Assembly (NCBI GenBank): GCA_002270565.1
Contig: NQMI01000009.1
Location: 186,001-250,000, forward strand
Length of the DNA: 64,000 nt
Reading direction: 5' to 3'
Source of the DNA: Stenocarpella maydis
Taxonomy: Eukaryota > Ascomycota > Sordariomycetes > Diaporthales > Diaporthaceae
Below, one piece after another: positions 25,052 to 36,353 of the stretch. The notes beneath the pieces were generated by a model. It was not told the DNA's origin and searched no databases. It saw only the letters and a list, made by a program, of their open reading frames with translations. Made by a program: the position numbers and the translations under genes. Every line of letters starts with the position of its first letter. Within the stretch, counting starts at the first letter, position 1.

Positions 25052-25533
25052 ATGGCGGGCGCTGGAACTGCATAAGTTTAGTTAGTTGGGCAGGGAGAGA
25101 GAGACTGGGCCGCCATGCCGGACGTCTTGTCTTGGTGGAACACCCCACATCATGTGCGCCGGGAAGGGTCTCCTTCTGATATTGCAGACTTTTACTTCGA
25201 TTGTCCATATTTATATTGCCAATAGATTGCCTATGTCGTCCACCATACCCTCAAAGGGAGTTGTCAATATCGAACCCCATGCGCTGTTAGCACTCATGAT
25301 ATCCCACCTCTAGAGAAAGGCTCATGCCACAACTCCCTAGAGAGGGGACGCCATTGGCCTGCATGTGGGATTGGTTCTCATGAGCTGTTGGCGACGCGTG
25401 TCTTACTATGCACAAATCTAGCGGCGGTTACCGTTCAATAGAGGCACTCGCCGGCCTTTTGGCGTGGTTACACTGCCTTGATATCATGTTCACGTCGTGA
25501 CGGGGCCGGTACACACAACGCCAAGGATCATCG
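25052..25533. other. Intergenic region, nothing recognised
   Basis: No gene, repeat or RNA was recognised between the LPMO terminator and the methyltransferase relic. Confidence 0.5.
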
Positions 25534-26457
25534 ATGGAGATGACCAGGAATTTCCGCTTTGATTATGGCAAACTTGGCAAGTGCATACTTATAGTCATGT
25601 CTTCCCAAGTCCCTCAGCAAGCACTCCGAGACGTACCCCAAGATGACGTGGTGCGAGCACGTCGAGGACGAGCACGTCATCCACATCCGCTCCCGCGACC
25701 ACGCCCAAGTCTTCAGCATCCCGGGCTTATACAATCAGATTTTTGGCGGGCCCAACTCGGAGACGAAGTGCGTCTCGCCAGCAGGTCATGGCCGGCCTCC
25801 TGCGCGGCCAGCTGCCTCTGACCCTTCACGACAGAAACAAAGTCGGGGCATGATGGGCGAGGAGATCCCGTTCGCTCGCCCTGGGCTGTGAAGGCGGGCT
25901 TCTGGCGGGGGACTGGACGACAGCTGTTGGGGTTGACATTCTCCCCGAGGCGAAGGCTGCGGCCGAGCGAGATCGGCCCGGAGTGTACGACGCATTTTGT
26001 CGCACAAAATGTGACGCCACACCTGTGGCACCCCCTACACTTATATCGTGACACATGTGTGGTCGCCGATGTGGCTGAGTAGGTCAAGGCGCCGCCGGGT
26101 GACGCGACTGAGGTGATGTTCTTTACCCAGGGGTTCAACGTGTTGACGTATATCAGTTCACTGGCGTTCGGGTACGGGAGTGTGCGGGCATTCAAGGCCG
26201 CGGCCTCTCTTATTGAGGAGGGCGGGTTGTTGGTATTCAACCTCAAGGAAAACTCCTTCGACCGAGCCGAGGCTGTGAGCGGTGTCGAGGGCACTGCCAC
26301 AGGTGACAATAGGTTCTCGGTTCTGGTTCAGGGTGCCGTTGATAAGGGTGTTCTGTCAATTGTGACCAGAAGGAGGTATTGTCATCGTTATTCCGTCACT
26401 GGCGAGCCTCTTTATTATGTTGCTGTGGTTGCTGTTAAACATTCAACCCTGCGTTGA
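25534..26457 (+). pseudogene. Decayed SAM-dependent methyltransferase
   Basis: Pieces of one protein appear in order but in changing frames. First comes YPKMTWCEHVEDEHVIHIRS with FSIPGLYNQIFGGPNSETK (about 25.64-25.77 kb). Next is QQVMAGLLRGQLPLTLHDRN (about 25.77-25.84). Then a short GMMGEEI piece is followed in another frame by LGCEGGLLAG and VGVDILPEAKAAAERDRPGV. Last is VADVAE and a 114-codon frame at 26113-26457 (MFFTQGFNVLTYISSLAFGY, then LIEEGGLLVFNLKENSFDRA). The order matches a class I methyltransferase in which the acidic motif II (VGVD) and the post-II/III region survive. The glycine-rich SAM motif I (DLGCGTG-like) appears to be missing. At least two frame changes and an unexplained insert near 26.0 kb make function unlikely. 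Confidence 0.75.
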
Positions 26458-27091
26458 GCCCACTGGTTCAATGGTGTTTTCGAAGTTCTCATATCTTATC
26501 TGCTGTGTTATAACAGGCGTTCCGCTTTATCCCCGGAATAATCTCGGTTTGAACCCAACGAGCGTATAGTGGACTTGCTGTCATGGGCATAAACATCCGA
26601 TTCAATTAGTTTTTCTGGACGGGTATCTGGAGTTAATGGATCACAACATATCTGTAAAGTCTCAGTTTCCCTCGTGGCCTCGCTTTATTTGATCTATAGT
26701 GCTCGCGCCGAGTGCCGTATGAGCGGCATGTTATCATCAGACCCTTGTGCCGCTTGCGGTTCCGGACATGTGATTGTTACGAGGAGTGTTGATCGGCTGC
26801 ACGCCGACGGCCTTTGTCGTTACAGTAGTGACATCAAACAGAAGGCTTTTCATGGGGCCCCAGTATCGCTCTAAAGCGCCTGGGAGTGAGCAAGTGAAGT
26901 AAGTAGACCTGTAATCGGTCAATTGTCCTGATGGCAATGTTTTGGCTTGCGTGTCCGATTGTAGACATGGCCCCAGGTGCGCCAGAGTCTTTAGTCTATA
27001 TTCATGCGAAGTCAAGGTCGACTTGGAAGTTAGTATTTCCAAATGGCAGTCCTGTCAGGAATGACTTGCATCGATAAAAGCAGTCAACATA
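26458..27091. other. Intergenic region, nothing recognised
   Basis: No protein-like frame or repeat was found between the methyltransferase relic and the hairpin element. Confidence 0.45.
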
Positions 27092-27595
27092 TGCCTACCC
27101 AGCTTTTTCTATATGCCTACCTAAGGATTTATATATACCTACCTAGAGATATAAAACGCTAAGTATATAGCCCTATATAAAATTATCTATATGCCTACTT
27201 AAAACTCCTATAATAGCTATCTAATATCCCTACTCTACCCCTTCTTTTAGAAAGGCCCTCCCTCCCCTTCCTCTAAAGGGCCCTTTAAAGGAAGGGGCTT
27301 TTTTTTTTATTATTAAAAAAAAAAGAGGCTTTTCAAAAAGAAAGGCCCTCTAGAGAAAGGGGAGGGAGCTTAGAGTAAGGGGCCCTTTGGAGGAAGGGGA
27401 GGGCCTCTTTAAAAGAAGGGGCAGAGCAGGGGTATTAGAGAGCTATTACAGGGGTTCTAAGTAAGCATACAGATAATTTTATAAAAGGTATAAAATTTTA
27501 TATAGGGCTATATACTTAGCTTTTTATATTTTAGGTGGGCATATATGAAATGCTAAGTAAGCATATAGAACAAGCTGGGTAGGCATATGCTAACT
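27092..27595. mobile_element. 504 bp hairpin (foldback) MITE with TA flanks
   Basis: The two halves are near-complete reverse complements. Left begins tgcctacccagct and right ends agctgggtaggca. The arms pair over about 230 bp each, through ctaagtatatagccctatat, cccttcttttagaaaggccc-like stretches and an A/T-rich centre around 27300-27330. Each end is flanked by TA (27090-27091 and 27596-27597), as for Tc1/mariner-type insertions. It has no coding capacity. The arms differ by scattered changes, so it is not a very recent insertion. It lies about 270 bp before the MFS start codon and may affect that promoter. Confidence 0.85.
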
Positions 27596-27863
27596 GGATA
27601 AAGGTGAGCAAGGAAGAAAAATAAATAGCCGTGACCACTGACCCAGGACATATCCCCGATGTGTGAAGGATAGACTTTGCCGAGCCGGCGCCGATGTTAT
27701 TACTCAGCTTCCGGAAAACGGCCACTGGCGATGGGAACCGGCAGCAATGCACCGCGTGGATCCACTGCTTGATTGCAACATCTCCCGGCCTTATTTGTCG
27801 GTTTTTTTGCACTGGACCTTTCTCATTCCACACGGTGATTGCCATGCAGTACTGGGGTAAAAG

Positions 27864-29737
27864 ATGGCGGCAGATGAGAGAGACGAGACAACGCCACTCC
27901 TGCACGGCTCCACAAACGGCCACCAGAATGGAACCAGAGCCAATTCTCATGGCACCGCCAATAGCAACGGGACAGTGGGGGACCCTGACACGGCTGGGGG
28001 AAAGAAGAAGGAGGAATCATGGACAACCCGTGTCTTCGGGCCCCCTAACACAGTCAGAGTCCTTCTCGCCGGCTTCATCATAACGTTCGCATTCAGCTTT
28101 ACTCAGGTGCCCATCTTTTACGTTTTTCATCTTATGGAGTGCGATGTCTACTACGAAACACATCCTCCGCACACTGGACCAGGAGACCGATGTTCCATCA
28201 ACGAAATCGCTGCCGGGACGGCAAAGCAGTTCTCAATCCTCGGGATGAGCACCACATTCTGTGGGACGGTGAATCTCTTCGTGACGGGCTGGTCGATCAA
28301 GAAATGGGGCCCGCGGTTTGCGCTCATCATGCAAACCTTTATCCCGGCCATCAGGGTCGCAACACAGGTCATCGGCGTGCTGGCTGGAGGAAATGCCGGC
28401 ATCACCATCATCCAGACCACGCAGCTCATCACGATTTTCGGGGGCCCGGCCGGCTACATTCTTGTGGTGAATACCATCGCCGGGGAGCTGGTGGAGCCCA
28501 TCCAGCGCACCGCCGTGTTTGGACAGCTGCAGGCGTGCATCATGCTGGGCCAGGCGATAAGCTATCTCCTCGGCGGCATGGTGGGCGATGCCTTTGGGAT
28601 CAGAATGCCCTTCCAGGTCGCCTTCGTTCTTTTCCTGTTCGCGACACTCTACTCCCGCACTGTGATACCCTACATCTCTCCGGGATCCCTGTCAGACGGG
28701 AAGAAGTCCAAGGTAAAAGGGTTCAAGGGCTTCCTCGCCCCGCTCAAGATCTTGGCTCCGCAGCGCATCCGGTTCATGGACGGCCATGTGGCAAATCATT
28801 TCGGGGTGTTCTTCCTGTGCTGCGGAATCTTCTTGGCCGTGCTGGCAACCAGCTACGGCCCATTGCTGATCCAGATGTATGCGACGGCGTACTTTGACTT
28901 CACTCAGGCCGACAACGGCTGGCTCATGAGTGGCAACGCCTTGTGCCGGAGCATCTTCCTCTTCTTTGCCTTCCCTAAGATCATCGACGCCGGAAGGAAG
29001 TGGTGGGTAAGGAATATTGAGGGCCCCAGACCTGACCCAGCCAAGAAAAAAGATCCCAATGCGCTGTCCCGGATACCATCACGGCCTGAGCAACTTGAGG
29101 CACCAATGTGGTCCGGCAACCAGATGTCACAGGAGGAGTCAATGCCGCAGCCCGACACACAACCCGAAGATGATCGGACCGCGAGCCATTTCGACCTTTT
29201 CTTCCTCCGATGGAGCCTCCTACTTGACGGAATTCTCACTGGTGCAGCTGCCCTATGCACAAAGAGGTGGCACATCTATCTTGGTATGTTATTTCTTTCT
29301 TTCTTTTTCTTTTCTCTTTCCGATCTGGGAGAAATACTCGGCTCGTCGCTGACTGGTGGCCCCTAGCATCATACCTGCTCCCATTAGGGTCCGGCTCCGC
29401 CCCAGCTGCCAAGGGAGTTATCACGGAGATGTGCTCGCATGGCGATCGTACGGATGCGCTAAACGCAGTCACTCTTGTCGAAAACATCGCGAGGCTTGCG
29501 ACGCAGGGCCTGTTCGGTTTCATCTTCTCCGCACTTGCCGAGGCCGGGAAAGCTCACATGACCTTTCATGTCAATGCTGCTCTCGCGATTGTGGGAATGG
29601 CAGTGCTTTATCTGTCGCATTTCCCGCCGTCGAACGCGGCTATCTTGGAGGAACACGACAACGAGAATAGTGGAGAGTCTGGGGAAGACGAGGCCCCGGA
29701 TCTAGCTAGGGTCACGTCGCACGAGACAGATCGGTAG
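27864..29737 (+). CDS. MFS transporter, 12-TM, tetracycline/proton-coupled-folate-transporter-like group
   Basis: Two exons, 27864-29283 and 29367-29737, join in phase 1 to 596 residues. A hydrophilic N-terminus of about 55 residues (DETTPLLHGS, then Asn/Gly-rich) is typical of fungal vacuolar or plasma-membrane MFS proteins. Hydrophobic segments follow regularly, including VRVLLAGFIITFAFSF, LITIFGGPAGYILVVNTIA, VAFVLFLFATLYS and GVFFLCCGIFLAVLATSY. A central charged loop lies around residues 380-450. The second exon holds the last helices (GLFGFIFSALAEAG and LAIVGMAVLYLSHF) and an acidic C-terminus. Substrate is unknown. Signature residues suggest relatives of the fungal solute-carrier-46-like MFS proteins, but that is a family impression only. 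The gene appears intact. Confidence 0.87.
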
Positions 29738-31131
29738 AAGGGAACAGAGAGATTGAATGAAGCCCATGACCTACCGAATGAAACATGTTCAGAATTTGGG
29801 AAGGAAATATCACCGAGCTTCTCTAGTCACCGCTTATATACATGAGGGAAAAGCATAAAGAACAATTAAAACATTACAAAAGATTCAATACCTTGGCTCA
29901 CAGCTCTTTGTGCTGTAATGCCTGTGATGCGGTCCGGGCTGCCGCTGCCGTGACTAGGTAAGTACCTACCTACTTAAGTACCTACCCTAGGTACCCGTGG
30001 GCTTCTACTCTCACATCGTTGTTCCCATACAAAATAGTCCAAAAATTGACACTTAACTCAATGTATCTGCATCAAGGTCAAATCGAAGTGCAAGTGTTGT
30101 GGGTCTCGGAGCCCGGATAACTGTAGGAGTGGTATTGCAAGCTCAGAAGGCCGAATGATTGTTTTCAAATGGTTGTGCGTTTCAGACTGAGAAAGAAGGC
30201 TTGTGGGTAGCAGTCTGGAAGACCACAGGCTTTTTATATTGCCAATTTCGAGCAATTTGTGTCCGCGCTTTGAGTCACGCGGCGAATTCATCTGCACATG
30301 GTTCTTAACGATATCAAACTAGCTGATAGCTAGAGATAGATGGCTTTGAACTTAACGGCTTGACGGCTTGTTAATAGCGCTGGTATGAATTGCTATAATC
30401 TAATATTAAGACTTTTGGTGTGGAATCGTAGTTTCTGGTTTAATACTAGTAAAAGTAACTAAATATTTATTATTTAAAGTATATATTATAAATTAATTGT
30501 CTATAATCCAAATCAAATTTTTTTGTCCCTCTGGGGCAACTTTGTTCCCACTTAGAAAAGGAACTTCAAGAATACAACTGGTCTGTATCTGCATTAACGT
30601 TGGTCCAAATTATATATATATATATATATAAAAAGGTAGATAAGCCTCAGAATCACTGGAATCATGTGTATCATTTTCAATCAATAGAGATCGGATACGT
30701 TGTCTGCCTCAGAAAGTCCAAAGTATTGTACAAACTTTTGGAATTTCAGACGGAATCGAGTTTTGGCGGTCGCTCTCCAGCAAAACTTTGTTGCAACTGA
30801 CTGGCCCTATGAATGAGGGATTTGGCACCCACTAAATAGGCTAGCTGAAGGCGTTGGGGCGAAAGAGAGCTAAGGTGCGTCGGTAGGTTTGCCACAAAGT
30901 CACCAAAACTTCAAGTTCACCCTCTTTTGCGGGTACTGCAAGCAGGTGAACACTGCCCGCTTAACTGGAAGAAGCAAATCTTGGCTGGGCTTTATTTGCC
31001 CTTCACCAAGAAGCCCAGCGGTGCCTTGTCAGTCAGGCTGAACCTCCAGAACGTACCTGCTACCATTGCACCTCCTGCGCACTCAGTACAACTCGCTGTA
31101 TTACCGTAGCAATACAGTTTTCCCTCTTAGC
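29738..31131. other. Intergenic, AT-rich in its middle
   Basis: From about 30.3 to 30.65 kb the sequence is AT-rich with a (TA)9-10 run near 30611-30630, resembling a RIP-eroded relic. A 60-codon frame at 30.93-31.11 kb has some protein-like character but no recognised motif. Confidence 0.45.
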
Positions 31132-32295
31132 ATGCTGTCACCACACATGGTCGGCCAAGAGGGATTCCCTGTTACTCCTCCTGACGGGGGACTGGAAGCC
31201 TTTGAGCAGCTCCTCCGACTTTCCGACTCGCCTTCAACATTCCCGCGGGACGCGATCATCGTATCTATTGATCTAGAAGCATCCGGTGGCGCGAGGAATA
31301 CTCTTCGAGTGAACATAAAACAGGTCGAAGGTGTGAGAGAGGTTGGATTGCCGTGCTCGACACTCGTTATATTTTTCCTTCGGTCCACTGTTGGCAATAG
31401 TGCTTAGTATTCAACTATTGACTACTTGGCTACGGTGGGCGAGGAGCCCCCTATATATACTTTATCCCAGATACTATATATAGTAGCAGGGAAATAAGAT
31501 ATCCCGTATTAATAATACACCAGTAGTCTAGAATATTCCAACATCCACGACTCCCAACCAATATTGCCTCCGATCGACATCACAAACGAGAAAAGCACCA
31601 AGCTCGCGTCTCAGCAGCATCTCTTGATCTTAACTCAGCAGTTCTCTACGTCTCACGCCTCTGAGGATTTTGAAGACTGCGATGTCGCCGACTTTCGGGA
31701 GTGTGTCCTTGCAAAAACCCGCCACGTTGTAAGAGAGGACTTGGTGGATACTCTCACCCGTTGCCTCCAATTTCAAGATCCAGATCCCGATCATGTCCTA
31801 AAAAAGCACGGCGTCGATGTACCAGCGTTTGGCCCACGCACCATCGTGACCGTGGGACATTCCCCGCAACATGACCTCGAAATCATTCGGCGGTTAGGCG
31901 TGGAGATGAGTTCCATAGCGTCTGTGGACGCTGTTCTTGACACACACCGACTCGGAAAATCCATCCTCGGCCCAGGCTTGCCCATACAAAAGTATGCTCT
32001 TACAGACATTCTGACTGAGCTCAGCGTGGCTCATAGCTGGCACCACCTTCACAATGCGGGGAACGATGCCACGTATACACTCCACGCTTTGCTCAAGTTA
32101 GGGATACGATGGGCCGAGTCTACTGACAAGCCAAGGGAGGGACCGGTGTCAAAAGTCCTCGAGCAGCTGTGTGAGTTTACAGAAGCCGAGTTGAATGCGC
32201 CGAGATGGAAGCTGGTTAGGAAGGCCTTGGGTGGCGCATCAAATCGAAAGTATCTCAGGCGACGGAGTACGAACTGTAGAGGAATAGTTAATTAA
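31132..32295 (+). pseudogene. Gfd2/YDR514C-like DEDD-exonuclease-fold protein, frameshifted
   Basis: The N-terminal part from ATG 31132 contains AIIVSIDLEASGG, the first acidic motif of an RNase H-like (DEDD) fold, and ends KQVEGVREVG. The expected continuation (IAVLDTRYIF) follows in the +2 frame, so one base appears to be missing near 31346. Translation of the original frame stops at 31407. The domain resumes in the first frame from about 31.53 kb: STSHASEDFEDCDVADFREC, then TIVTVGHSPQHDLEIIRRLG, ILDTHR-like VLDTHRLGKSILG and HLHNAGNDATYTLHALLKLG. These are the HxxxxD..(HNAGNDA) motifs of the Gfd2/YDR514C-like domain. An intron of about 130 nt must lie between the halves. Without a frameshift correction the gene does not read through. 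Function is unknown in filamentous fungi. Confidence 0.65.
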
Positions 32296-33118
32296 GAAAG
32301 CTAGGAGATCCTGCAGAGCCTCGGAAGTTGTAAAGTATCCAAAGGCAGCCTGAATGATGGATAGGATACGAAAGAAGCAGTGTAACAGTACTTGAAGCCC
32401 AATAATTGCCACCTGTTCCAGGATACCTTTCTCTTCAGTGGCCTAGCTATCGGATAACACACCTAAAATTCCTCCACGACTCTTCGTATTGTAATTGACT
32501 GCGACCCACTTCCGTTAAAGATATTTTTCGCCGCTGTGTAAAGAGTAGTATGTTCACAGAAAGTCAGAGTAGGACAAATGAAATCCAGGTACGTAGGGCT
32601 CCAACCTCAACAGATTTAAAACGTCTGAAAGAGGGGAACCAACGACATGAGGAGTATCTAGTTGGTCGATATTGTTTTACATGTACCCCAATGATGGCTT
32701 GGTCAGCCTCAGCACTGAGGCTTAAAAGCGAGCTCACCAAGTCATGAACATTCTCTCAAGGAATATTGGTGAATCCCATGCGGGCCATATCGAACTGGAC
32801 CTGCGCGAGCTGCTCGACCGGAACCGGTCCCCGCTCTCCCTGCTGCTCCCCAGGGCGATGGACAGTAGCATTCCTCCGCCGGGGGGGCTGTCTGTTGCCT
32901 GCAGTGAATCGATGTATAGCGCCCTGGACCACACGCCTGATTGACTGCCCTGCCCTCCGCGCCATATTTCGTACCCCACCGCCCCCGTCCCTGAATGCAT
33001 TCCGGGCAGCCTGTATGGCAACTCGGGGCCTCCTGGCAGCCGGCCCAGGCCCTGGGCCAACCTCAATGCCGGCGTCGAATGCGCGCATCAAAGAAGAATT
33101 CCATCTCACGGGAGCATT
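32296..33118. other. Region downstream of the kinase stop, with in-frame open continuation
   Basis: On the minus strand the kinase frame stays open after its TAG at 33119-33121 for 120 codons, to a stop at 32756. That part is rich in Arg, Gly and Gln (ARRPRVAIQAARNAF, MARRAGQSIRRVVQGAIHRF). It may be the original C-terminal tail of the kinase or a GC-rich chance frame. Positions 32296-32740 hold nothing recognised. Confidence 0.4.
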
Positions 33119-35330
33119 CTATGCAGTCGCCAATAGCGTATTTGACGCGAATACAGCACCCGAGGGCGGCGGTGTAGGTGCGTTGAGGATATCTATAACC
33201 GAAGTCCTGCCTTCTGTGTTTTGGTCTGGGTCGGTCCGGAGAAGTTCAAGATTTCCCATAATCACTTGTTCTAGCTGTTCTAGGGAAGGCCTTTCGATCG
33301 GCTCGTGCACTGGATTGTGTATTGTGGATTAGCATCATGTAAACTTCACACGTCGGTCTTAATCCACCTCATGACCTTGTTTGTTGTGAGTGTCGTAGCG
33401 CAGTCGATCTGGCTGTAGACTGGTGGAAAGCCACGGGAAATTCTACTTCTGTGATGGCCTCGAGGATTGCCGCCATTAACAGTCAATTGGAAAAGCAAAA
33501 ACTTACTCATGCACCACATTACAGTGGTTCTCAGAGCCTGGTCATACTCGTTTGCAATTCCGCCGAAGACTAGATCAGCACCGTAACTTATACCCTGGAC
33601 CCTATTCGTCTCGTCTAAATCGAATTCGATGTCCGACGGGTGAGGTGGCATCATGGTACAGCAGCGTGTCATGAGCTGCCACATTACCTATCATGCGCGT
33701 CAGTACTCATATGCAGAATTTTCCAGGGTGCTCTATTTCGTCCTTTTTTTCTTCTTTCGTGAAGACAAGGTAGATAGAAGCAGCATCTAACCGTACATTT
33801 CCAACTGCGTAAAGATTCGTCTTCCAGCTATAGTTTCCTGCGACTGGCTCTTGGTATCTGGGTGGTTCAGCCAGATAATCCCATTCCTTTGCGAATTGCT
33901 CCTGCCAAAGACAAGCATTAGGTCTGCTGTTGATGGAAGCGTGTGCGACTCATTCTTACTGGTGAGTGGTTCTCTACTTTCCCTAGTCTTCTTGTATATA
34001 GTATCTCGTGCCTGTGGTACTCCAGTGTCAGCGGCTAGGATAGTCTGGGAGTTTCTAACCTGGGGAACCCACACGTCACCGCAAATCCGTTCCAGCTCAG
34101 TGATACGCCTACCCACACCCAAGTCTGCGATCTAGCGGGTTGTCAGTAGCTATGGGGCTGCAGAAGCTCGTAGGAATGTTACTTGCCTTGAAGATTGGAA
34201 TAACCGCATGAGTGTGACTGCCTGGGTCTGAGTCAAAGTCCCCGATAAGGACTTGTCATCCATTAGCCTTAAAATGACCATAAAAGAAGAGCTTCGTGCA
34301 CACTGGCTGCCAAGGTTGTATAAGTGCCTACTGTTATCAGGATCTATATCAAAATGTATCAAAGAGTCTACTGTCTCAATTGCCACGTTTCGTTGGATTG
34401 CCTTATCTTGCAATGGAATTCTATCGACTTCAGGGTCAAGGTTCCCAGCCCATGCTCCGGGGTATGTTAACGCGACACAGGCCCTGAAGACTATGATTCG
34501 TTAGCAATAGGAATGATACTATGCCTGCTCAAGCTTTCCTTCGCGGGTCCTCAGCACTCACGGCAATGAAATATTAGCCACAGCTCGTCATCCCTTAACT
34601 TCAAATCTTGTGACGAAACTCTCTGGAGGAGGTGGTCCAGAGAGCCGTGCTTTAGGAGCTCCATTCCATATATACAGTCAGGATCCTCTGTATTGAGGAC
34701 CGGCCGCTGCTCAGGGGCATTCTGGCCATTGCTTCGAATGAATTTCCGCTGGACAATGTGTCTTGCCCCAACCATGGAGTAATTAGAACAGGTGTCAACA
34801 GTAGAAAGCTTAACGATCTTGAGATATCCGGTTGCCGCGAGACAGTAGCAGATGATCCTTACCCTCATGTTTGTGGCTTCATGTCCGAGTTGAGACTCAG
34901 TTACGGGAGCCTTTATGACCCATTGATCCAACCGGCCATGTCGATTCAGCAGCTCAACATGAATTGCCATGCCGCCTCCACCTTGCCCAAGCACCTTTTT
35001 GAAGCGGAAGCCCAGCGGATCTAAGGCCCTCATGATCGGGTTTCGGCCTGCTATTATATCACCTGCGGCGCGCGCTATCACTTCTGGGTTCGTCTGGGAT
35101 GCAATCAGGTGATAGCGGAGGACCCGCGCATTTCGTGGGCGCCATTGGCGCATATGCGGCCGCCTTGGATCCGCATGTCCCCGTGCATCGGGCGTCCATG
35201 ATAATCTCTTTGGGACTTCGTAGTTTCTGTATATGGGCTGACGCTGGCCCCTTCCATTTTGGCGCCTCCAGTCCGCCTCGGCGTCCAGGCCTGTCCAAAA
35301 AGCAGCCCAATAGTCCAGATTCGCTTGAAA
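33119..35330 (-). CDS. Fungal-type protein kinase, multi-exon, possibly decaying
   Basis: Exons on the minus strand include about 35330-34863, 34761-34562, 34490-34332, 34251-34187, 34131-..., about 33895-33790, 33685-33510 and about 33310-33119. Visible kinase motifs are the Gly loop GQGGGGMA, the beta-3 Lys (WVIKAPV), the catalytic loop HFDIDPDN with Asp and Asn, and DLG in place of DFG (FKIADLG). Further on are EQFAKEWDYL and NYSWKTNLYAVGNVMWQLM, and finally MMHEPIERPSLEQL. This is the pattern of a fungal-expanded kinase-like family. The intron after IPIFK begins GCAAGT, a GC-AG intron. Three problems remain. No start Met is visible upstream of 35153. The exon join near 33.90-33.96 kb does not hold frame. 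An early TAG at 33119 precedes an open continuation. A pseudogene is possible. Confidence 0.7.
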
Positions 35331-36353
35331 CTATCAGTTCCTGGTTAGTCACTTCCACAGCATTGCGTCATTAGATTTCAATGAATTTTAATGTTTCCCG
35401 GTGGAACCTTGTAGCGTAGAGAGGACCAAAATCTGTCTGAAAAAGCACTGACTTGACGTTTTTCTCTTGCAGCCAATGTCGCTCCCGTCCCTTCCAACCA
35501 ACCGGGGGCCGTGTTTATCCCAGGTCCAGCACGACTCATTGTAGGGTAACTGGTATATCGAACCCAGTAACTTTACAGAGTGTCTGATGCTGAGGTACGA
35601 AGTCAGAGCCCGGACTGTCTAGTTGCTCTCAGGTGTTTGGTAGAGACAGACCTTGCGAACGCCTTTGTTCTGAATCTGGGGCTTCGTGTTGGCCTCTGTC
35701 GGCTATCAAGCAGAAAGAAACCTTTTCTTGTAGCATTTAGTAAGGTGTTCTTCGGGACAGGGCCGTTTCCGGAAACAGTTGAGAACCGTCACTCAATGAG
35801 CGACATCAGGCTTTCCAAGAAATGAGACAACCACAATCAAGACATGTACTCTCCGTTGGAGTTAGTAGCAACACCTTGTTCAAGCCCACGCATCAAACTA
35901 AATTTAACAACACATTACATGTTGCGGTTACTTTTTGGCGCGGGACGGAGGGCGGTTACTGCCAGACAAGGCACAAACTATTCCGAATATACCTGGGAAT
36001 ACATAGATGAAGGTCCGCATGATTGATCAAAGCAAAAGTCATAGCCTCAACACGCACCCTTCTTAATAAGTAGCTTGATTACAATTTAGTTGTCTATTTT
36101 CTTTCTTTTAGTCATTTATTCCTCTTATGCACCCACTGATGAAGCCCAGGCAATTGTGTGTCATCCAAGAGACTTGTACTGTTGTCGTCAAATTCATATA
36201 GTGTGCTCCCTTGACCTGGTACCTGGAAAATCTAAAACTAGTTAGACATGAATTTCAGCTTTGAATTCTGTTCATGTCACCTCTTTAACTTTTCCATCGT
36301 CTGTCTTCGTCACCATATCTTGACTCACTTAAATCGAATCAACTATCATTCAA
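35331..36353. other. Intergenic region, nothing recognised
   Basis: Small open frames exist but none has protein-like motifs. The kinase promoter or first exon must lie in the left part. Confidence 0.4.

Noticed and set aside
25033..25180. Longer final exon for the LPMO using the acceptor before GCACCAGATTAC
   Set aside because: It would add an untypical basic tail. The acceptor giving ITC and stop matches the usual end of AA9 catalytic modules.
26540..26580. tRNA-like B-box (ggtttgaaccc)
   Set aside because: No matching A-box or acceptor stem could be folded around it.
28139..28897. 252-codon plus-strand frame within the MFS gene
   Set aside because: Alternative frame of the transporter exon; His/Arg/Gly-rich and without membrane segments.
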